Source: Bathynomus jamesi
Taxonomy: Eukaryota; Arthropoda; Malacostraca; Isopoda; Cirolanidae
Length of the DNA: 64,000 nt
NCBI GenBank assembly: GCA_023014485.1
Contig: JAJOZX010003317.1
Coordinates: 114,501 to 178,500, forward strand
Direction: 5' to 3'
The translations under genes were made by a program, and so were the position numbers. Under the pieces are notes generated by a model, which saw only the letters and a program-made list of their open reading frames with translations, was not told the origin of the DNA and did not search any database. Shown here piece by piece: positions 57,401-64,000 of the stretch; position 1 is the stretch's first letter, and the number at the start of each line of letters is the position of its first letter.

Positions 57401-58478
57401 TACATAAACAGTATACAAGACTGGCTAACACACAATAGACTCAAAGTAGCGCCCACAAAATCAACCATCACCTTGCTTACAAGCAACACAAAAGAACACC
57501 AGGTAATTCCACAGCTTACACTAAACAACATCAACATTCCACACACTCACAGGACCAAAATACTTGAGGTCACATACAACACATCATTATCTTTTGCAAA
57601 CCACATTCAGGACATTAAAAACAAATGTACGTCAAGACTTAACACGCTTAGGGTACTAACAGGCACAAACTTTGGACACCAGCAGGAAACAACATCACTC
57701 ATATACAAACAATATATTCGCTCAGTTATGGACTATGCTAGCCCATGCTGGGCACCCATTATCTCAAACACACACATAAACACCTTACAGACAATACAAA
57801 ACAACGCACTTCGTATCATTATAGGATGCGCTCAAACAACACCAATAGAACACCTGCACACAGAAACAAAAATACTGAAAGTTAGGGAACATTTAGACAT
57901 GAGGGGAACACAATTAATGGCAGCAGCGACAACTATCCCACAACACCCTTGCCACTACATGTACAATGATGCACCAACACCTCGCACCATTAAGGTAACA
58001 CCAGAGAGACATTATAACCAAATACTCCATTCCATACCACGCCCCACAGACATCACACAGTACAGAAAACACATACACACACACCTATCCCACAAAGCAC
58101 TGACACGACTCGGTCCGAATGCGGTCCTAGGTGCGAAGCCGCCACGCATAACAGGTCAGAGATCAGCCTAAGCAGATCGGATCGAGTTAACTTAGCACGA
58201 TTCCGATGTGGACATCACCCCAACTTACGGACATATAACCACAGACTAGACAACTCCATAGACGACACCTGCCACCTGTGCCAGGATACACCACAAACAA
58301 TTGAACACAATATGACAGACTGTACCGCTCTAGCACAACAACGAACACAACACAACATCACTAGTGCGCTGAACCTCTGGTCCACTCCGGAGAGGGCGAT
58401 CGGTTACCTGCGTGCCGACGGCTTGCTCGATCAGGGTGGGCTGACCGGCTAAACAACAACAACAACAACAACAACAAC
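54454..58478 (+). mobile_element. 2A-type LINE inserted into Penelope element 2
   Basis: Flanked by GTACAAATCAT (54443-54453 and 58479-58489) and ending in (CAA)n at 58452-58478. It carries a possible first ORF (54947-55162), an endonuclease/reverse transcriptase gene in broken frames, and a C-terminal Cys/His motif CHLCQDTPQTIEH (about 58270). The first ~450 bp (54454-54900) show no LINE coding and include a CCGAAACGTAAAG stretch of Penelope style, so the true 5' end of the LINE may lie nearer 54900. Confidence 0.8.
55147..58171 (+). pseudogene. LINE ORF2: 2A-like motif, endonuclease and reverse transcriptase, broken
   Basis: Frame 55147-55656 starts with a hydrophobic leader and the 2A-like LLLSGDIKTNPGP (residues 17-29), then endonuclease phrases ILRYNVDDLTNKIMQLREF, ALIQETKLK and TGGNGGGLITYIRK. 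55667-56017 has VILGGDFKAKDTS and SSDHLPITI. 57014-58171 (385 codons) is the reverse transcriptase: ATIDISKVFDAIPRFPL, PNGVPQSSVLSPTLFNLYM and the catalytic SYADDITLTSN. Stops and frameshifts lie near 55656, 56017 and 56860. Jockey/CR1-like by style. In known 2A peptides the consensus is DxExNPGP; here the Glu is Lys, which should weaken it. Confidence 0.8.
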
Positions 58479-59560
58479 GTACAAATCATTGTTTGCTTTG
58501 ATTTCTAATCCGGGAATCCTATACGGTTTACCTAAATTTCACTCTAATGTAGCTAAATTCTTTGTTCCACTACTGCCAAATCTTAACCACATTGTTTACT
58601 CAGTAAAGAATTATTTTGAATTTGTTAACGATGCACAAAAGATTGATCATGCTAACTCTCTAACTATAGCTAGGTTTGACGTTTCATCAGTTTACAAATG
58701 CTCCCCTAAATGAGACAGTAGATATTATCCTAAGTACCACTAATAATACTCTTGTTAATGGGCTCAATCGAACTAACTTTAAAATTCTTCTTGAAATAGT
58801 GTTACGATAATTTTTCCCCTTTATTAAAATTCTCTATAGCCAAATTGATGGGGTGGCTACAGGTTCGCTTTTGGCCCATTCCTGTGCCATTATGAAGAAC
58901 GTTTGTTAAAAACTGCCCTAATAAATTTAAGCCTATATATTATACAAGATACGTGGATGATACGTAGATGCATTTTCATAATGTAATGGTGAAAAGATTT
59001 AATAATAAATTACACACGTGTCTATATAAAAAATAAACTTTTATTAGCTGATGAACCAGTTACTTGAGTTGTATGTTTTATATGTAAAATTAGTGCCATA
59101 TCGACATTATTACAAAGAAGTTATAGAATATGTTGAGACGTTTTATCATTAGACGAAGAATTTAATTTTTTTTAAACAATATTTCACAAACAAAAAAAAT
59201 TACCCTTCGAATCTCTTTCATAATTAGTTAAGGAAATTTTTTACATATTCTTATTATTAAGACCCCTACAATTACAGTAAAAAAAGAAACTAAATACATT
59301 AAATTTCTTTTCTATGGTTATTTATCCCTACGCATTCGCAATGAAATGTCTAAGCTTCTTAGATCACATTATCTTCAAGTTAACTTTAGATTTGCTTTTG
59401 TTAATCCTCTTAAACTATCAACTTTTTCAAACTTAAAGATAAATATCCAAAAACTGTTTGCTCAAATATTGTTTACCAATACACGTGTGACAGTTGTTAG
59501 GCTGCGTATATTGGCAGTACGCAACCCCACTTGTAAGTACTATCCTGATTAGTCATTAAA
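58479..59560 (+). pseudogene. Penelope element 2, reverse transcriptase and endonuclease remnants
   Basis: Continues the interrupted gene: TYKSLFALISNPGILYGLPK, then IARFDVSSVYKCSP (58489-58713), a shifted remnant around YYTRYVDDT (about 58940, the catalytic YVDD still legible) and, near 59480-59530, TRVTVVRLRILAVR of the GIY-YIG part. Many stops; non-functional. Confidence 0.7.
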
Positions 59561-61297
59561 TATTTTGGAGCTACTGAAATTTTCATCATATTTTCCATAT
59601 ATACTGTATATATTCCGAGTGGGCTCTTTCTGAGACTTCACAGAGGAAACTGAATTTGTCTTCATGTTTATTCTGGATTACTTTGAATTCTGCATTCCAG
59701 CGATGAGCCTATAATGCCTTCATCGTTTTGCCAGTTCATGTACGGTACCATTAGTTACAAAAATCAGGATACACTGGCTCTTCATATATGTGTGGCCAAA
59801 TATAGCCTGACTTTTCGAACTGACTGTATAATGTGTTTATTTGTTATAATTATCATTTTTAACGGTGTTATCCCCTCTATCCTTACCAAACCATTTTATG
59901 TTGATCGCTGAATAGTTTGTTTCAGTTGTGTTCTCGTTCAAAAGAGCTGACAGCATAGAGGGCGAACTGATGAGGAAAGCGAGGACATATCGGCTAGACG
60001 ACATTACTAAGGAGCAAAATCCCTGCAGAATAGTAAAATTATAGGGTGTCCCAGAAAATAACTTGTCACATAAATATTTTTAGGAATACCTTTTAAATAT
60101 CCCTGTATTTTCCAGCCGAAATGTAGTTAAATTGCGCGTATGCAATTTAAACAAAGGCTAATATATACTTATATGCACCAGTTTGGAATGGGATATTAAA
60201 CTGATTTCTTTCATCTTTAGACATCGTGGCATTTAGTCCGATTCGATCGAAGTTATTCTGGTCTTGAAATCTTTGTACGTGTTTCTTAAGACGTAATGAA
60301 TCGGACTACAAATTAATTATGGTAATTAGTGTGAATTCGTTTGAAGGTGTTTTATTCAGTTTTTACGATAAATGAGAATAATTACTCTGTCTTTAGATTT
60401 ATAATTTGAGGACGTTGTTCTCACTTAGTGAGATATAATAAAGGTCCTCTCAAGTTCAGGTACTCAAGGTACAGTAATTATGTATATTAGTATAAAGAGC
60501 GATGCAACTGACTGTAAATGCAAGGAAGGAAACTTTCTCTTCTCATTGCTCGAAAGGTAATTGTTAAACCCACCTCAGATTAATGAAAAATTTACTGAAA
60601 TACCTTACATATTTTAAAACCAATGCGAAATTATTATAGAATTTTCTGATGAAATACTTCTTCAAACACATGAACTTCTTCAAACACATGAAAACCTAGT
60701 GTTAAGGCGCAATTTTAAAGGTAAAAATGTAAGACACAATTGTAGCTTATTTCATAAATGTTACAATTCCTTTAGTTAATATGATCAGAACGGTTTTTTC
60801 TTTTACAACGAAGTCAATTTCATCACCGTTTTACAAACAATTCGCGTTAATGAAATCGATGTCAGTGCCTGTACCTCAATGGGTACCTGTAAACTTCAAT
60901 TAGATTTTTCTTTGTTCTAACTTAGTATTTTAACCGTATGTACGATGGCTTCAAGAAGCTCGCCGAAGGAAGAAACAACTATTGTGGAAAATATGCTGAA
61001 AGTTTTAAAAAGAATAAAGAATTCATCATTGGTTGGAAAAATAATCTGAGTGGAGGAAAAGAATTTGATAAATCTAACATCAGTGTAATGGCGTACAGTA
61101 TTTTTTTTTTTAATCGGTGGAAGTGACTTCAATTAATTATGAAATTTTTATGAAGACTGAAAAAATTCAAAAGATTTTATTATTTCCTCAAAATTCCATC
61201 CACAAAGACCACAAAGGACTTTGCGACTTTTGTATATTCCTTAATTCATAAACTATGTTAACTTAGTTTAAAAAAAAAATATATATATATATATATA
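59561..61297. other. No supported gene
   Basis: AT-rich. A plus-strand frame (60938-61126) reads MYDGFKKLAEGRNNYCGKYA without a recognised family. I searched the minus strand here for the missing transporter exon and found no hydrophobic segment with proper splice sites. Confidence 0.4.
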
Positions 61298-61299
61298 TA

Positions 61300-62205
61300 C
61301 AGGGCGTCCCAAAAAAATGTATACACACTTTAAATAATTATAAAGGCAGTGTTTATTAAAATACATTTCATTTTCAAAATGTAATAGAATCTACAGACAT
61401 TATTTAATTGTTTTGTCAACGCCTGTTTTCAAACTGACGTCCGTTCTGGTCCAGGCACTGCTGATAACGCGAAGCAATGGAATCGCAAACATCACGAAAT
61501 ATTTCGTTTGGTATTTGTATGCATTCTCGTTCAATGGCTGCTCTCAATTCAGCGACTGTTGCAGGTTTTATAGCGTAGACTTTGTCTTTTAAGTATCCCC
61601 ATAAAAAAAAGTCTAGTGGTGTGATGTCTGGTGAACGCGGAGGGTATTCTACGAAACCCCTTCGTCCAATCCACATCCACATCGTGCCAAGTACCACTCG
61701 CAATACTCCACTCTTCGGTCCGGATCATCTTCATTAATAGCATGGACTAATCTTGGAATGTAACTTTTCCATTGACAGCGCTTCAAAATGCGTTGGACAG
61801 ACGATTCTGAAATTCCTACCTCACGACTCGCTTGCCGCACAGATTTTCTTGGACTTTGGTGATACGTTTCCAGTACTCTTTCTTGCTTTGTGGGGCTTGT
61901 CGATGTCCGTGGTCTTCCGGGACGCTTCTTGTGGACATTCTGAACAGTTCCATCGGCTTCAAACTTATCTCTAATTCGAGTGATGGTAAGTCGCGTTGGT
62001 GGATCTGTTTGAAACTCCCTCCTAAACTGTCTTTGGACTTCAACTGCGTTTTCACACTTCCAGTAGCATTTTAGAATGAATTTCCTTTGTTCAAAGCTTA
62101 GTCTGACTGCCATTATTAATTCTAATGGGTTTAACTTGGAAAGAAAGAAACATCAATTGAGCTATCAGCTGTTAAAGTGTGTATACATTTTTTTGGGACG
62201 CCCTG
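61300..62205 (-). mobile_element. Internally deleted mariner, 906 bp
   Basis: CAGGGCGTCCCAAAAAAATG and the complement of TTTTTTTGGGACGCCCTG are flanked by TA, within (TA)n tracts. Inner parts ACACACTTTAA and GTTAAAGTGTGT also mirror. Confidence 0.92.
61416..62113 (-). pseudogene. mariner transposase with central deletion
   Basis: N-terminal frame 62113-61649 (154 codons) is intact: [18 protein letters not shown], a second helix-turn-helix ([19 protein letters not shown]) and [11 protein letters not shown], running to RVEYCEWYL. The first two catalytic blocks are deleted. A second frame (61703-61416) resumes with [20 protein letters not shown], the third catalytic block, and the C-terminus. 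The clean N-terminus encodes a DNA-binding domain without catalytic core. Confidence 0.85.
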
Positions 62206-62210
62206 TATAT

Positions 62211-62261
<51 letters not shown>

Positions 62262-62397
62262 CGATTTTCATTTGTATTTTTTTATTAACTCAAATAAAAG
62301 CATGAAATTTTTACTGTACCTTCTCTACACATGGGAAATTTGTTCACTGTGCAAAACATGCTCTATGTGAGTAAAATTAAAAAGTAAATATGTTTAC

Positions 62398-62530
62398 CTG
62401 TCTGATATAACTCCCATAAAGAGCGGTTAATGGAATTTTAACTTCACTCGTGGAATCACTCTTGACACCTTGTTCATTAATTTTTATAACTTCATCGAGT
62501 TCGAAAGAAGGATTTTCCATTTCGACTGAT
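62398..62530 (-). CDS. Sugar transporter (Tret1-like), first coding exon
   Basis: ATG at 62520; 41 codons reading MENPSFELDEVIKINEQGVK and ending PLTALYGSYIRQ at the donor CAG|GTAAAC (phase 0). Upstream, CTGTCTTAG at 62531-62539 looks like an acceptor, so this is probably exon 2 with a short 5' leader (62521-62530). The acidic cytoplasmic N-terminus followed by YxRQ just before helix 1 is usual in arthropod Tret1-like proteins. The link to the downstream exons rests on position, strand and style, since the helix 1 exon was not found. Confidence 0.6.
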
Positions 62531-62539
62531 CTAAGACAG

Positions 62540-63060
62540 AAAATTGAAAATTGAAGTGAAACGTGATTACCTCAAGAAAAATTTTCATTAAATTTGAAAT
62601 ACCTTCAAATTTGTAGAATAAATGAATAAAGCAAGAGTGTGTTAAGTTGACTGAAATAACTGAAATAATAGTGTTCTAACTAGGGCATAGTTAATTAATA
62701 TTTTTTATGAAAAAGTGATGAATGATGAAATTTTCTAATTAATCAACGATTAACTGACTAAAAATGATTAAAAATTAAATACTTATGGAAAGAGTAAGAA
62801 AAAGCTTTATTGTTTCTGTTGCGTGAGATAAGACCGAAGAAAACATTTTGCTCAAACATTTAGTTTGCTTTAATTCAAGAAATCAGCCATGATACATTAC
62901 AAAATTTAAGCTAAAATGATGCTGAAATTATGAGGAAAATTAATCATTTCCCATCATTTCCGAAAAATATTTTTTGATTAATTAATAATTAAATTCGAAA
63001 CAATAATTAACTGATTAACTTATTAATCAGAACCATGCCCTATTTCCAACACACCATCGA
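62540..63060. other. AT-rich upstream region of the transporter
   Basis: No coding signal. It contains repeated TTAATTAAT-like stretches near 62690 and 62975. Promoter elements could not be assigned. Confidence 0.4.
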
Positions 63061-63064
63061 GGAA

Positions 63065-63825
63065 AATAATAATAATAATAATAATATTCAGTCAGTGGAT
63101 CCAGAAGTGGGACAGCGCTCAGGCCAACTAATGTGCCCTATTTCTCTATCTCGTCTATTATTATTATTATTATTATTATTACCAGCATCATCAGGAAACG
63201 AATATCTGACCTCGATTTCTTCACTCCGCTTAAAGGGAAACAGTGTCACGCTGGCCCATCTCGCAAAAAGTCCACGGAAAAACCTTGTGTTATCTATACA
63301 ACATCCCACTGTTGCCTCATTAAGTGAAGCAATTAATCCGTCAATATACACATTAAACAGCATAGGGGAGAGCAAGGAGCCTTGTTTCACCCCGCAAGAG
63401 GAGCCAAAACATTCAGATAGTACATTCCCTCACCTAACAGTAAAAGATTGGTGGGAATACCAAAATTTCAATAAATTTAATATGTACATGGCCCATGGGA
63501 ACCTTTCTGTCTTCTAGTTTTTAAATAAAATATTGTGGTTCACTCTATCATATGCCTTAGTTATATCTAAGAAACAGCTATAAATAGTTGAATTACTGCC
63601 AGTGTATTTAGATAGTATTTCCTGAAGTACATAGATACACAGGTCAGTTGAGTGGGACCTTTTAAAACCAAACTGATGAGAGGATGTCCATAGATAGTAA
63701 TCATTTAATCGGAGTAACAAGAGTTTTTCTAGTAGTTTCGAGAAGCAAGAAGCGAGAGCAATAAGCCTGTAATTATTGCTGGACAGAATGTCTCCATACT
63801 TATTTCTGACCAGGGGCAAGGTATA
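63065..63825 (-). mobile_element. LINE reverse transcriptase fragment
   Basis: 63819-63514 reads LVRNKYGDILSSNNYRLIAL, HQFGFKRSHSTDLCIYVLQ and SCFLDITKAYDRVNHNILF. After a break, 63390-63290 reads LLSPMLFNVYIDGLIASLNEATVGCC. This is the central palm of a LINE reverse transcriptase; the YADD block is lost. (AAT)n and (TTA)n microsatellites lie at 63065-63085 and 63158-63181. Confidence 0.75.
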
Positions 63826-63832
63826 CAGTATA

Positions 63833-64000
63833 CGCTAGTAGTATGGGCGCAAAAGGAGAGAGAGTGCAATGCAATTGCAAATGTTGCATAAGGTTATGCA
63901 ACAAATGGGGGGGGGGAATGTTGCAAGATGTTATGCAATAAAGGGGGAGAGGTGGATGCTGCAAGATGCTATGCAGCAAAGGGGAGGGGAATGTTGCAAG
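63833..64000 (+). repeat. GTTGCATAA / G-rich dispersed repeat at the right edge
   Basis: GATGTTATGCAATAAAGGGG and GATGCTATGCAGCAAAGGGG are tandem variants of a ~40-bp unit. It relates to the pyrimidine-rich version at 14470-14756, in opposite orientation, and to 50380-50560. It continues beyond the window. Confidence 0.7.

Noticed and set aside
60938..61126. Plus-strand ORF MYDGFKKLAEGRNNYCGKYA...
   Set aside because: Protein-like but short, with no motif, no splice context and no neighbour to support a gene.

Overview
This is nuclear DNA from a multicellular animal, most likely an arthropod with a large, repeat-rich genome. The basis is a spliced sugar transporter of the arthropod Tret1 type, a transposon promoter with a TATA box and the arthropod initiator TCAGT at textbook spacing, and a mix of hAT-like, Tc1/mariner, CR1/Jockey-type LINE, Penelope, Helitron and Polinton/adintovirus-like elements. 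The species cannot be fixed from the sequence alone.

Left part (1-13.5 kb): a decayed Polinton/adintovirus-like element that runs off the left edge. On the minus strand it holds an accessory gene, a small basic protein gene and a packaging ATPase split in two by a CR1-type LINE. On the plus strand, facing away from the ATPase, lies a protein-primed family B DNA polymerase. That polymerase is broken by frameshifts, a 286-bp internal tandem duplication and a 2.25-kb hAT-like transposon with 8-bp target duplications. Unassigned ORFs follow, one of them intact at 187 codons.

Middle (13.9-38 kb): nested transposons. The most notable family has CACTG-type ends and a 3-bp TTA target duplication. 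It occurs as three protein-coding copies (19.7-22.5, 23.2-26.2, 30.9-34.5 kb) and one 635-bp non-autonomous copy (26.3-27.0 kb). The middle copy is almost intact: TATA/initiator promoter, a coding intron and one frameshift. Its protein is Cys-rich at the N-terminus and has a plausible but unproven D-D-E core. A Helitron sits in copy A and a Tc1 element in copy C. A second hAT-like element, whose long transposase gene shows one evident frameshift, lies at 34.8-38.0 kb.

Right part (38.1-62.5 kb): one host gene on the minus strand, a sugar transporter of the major facilitator superfamily. I could place five coding exons with matching splice sites and phases; the exon for the first membrane segment was not found. 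Its introns hold most of the remaining elements: a LINE interrupted by a 194-bp hammerhead-like fold-back insert, a mariner with long inverted repeats, a Penelope element with an open RT plus GIY-YIG frame, a second CR1-type LINE, a 2-kb non-autonomous element carrying tRNA-like units and a palindrome, a second Penelope split by a LINE that encodes a 2A-like motif, and an internally deleted mariner. The right edge holds another LINE fragment and a GTTGCATAA-type repeat also seen at 14.5 and 50.4 kb.

Assignments to families rest on recognised motifs and terminal structure. No database search was run, so family names are calls from memory of typical sequences.
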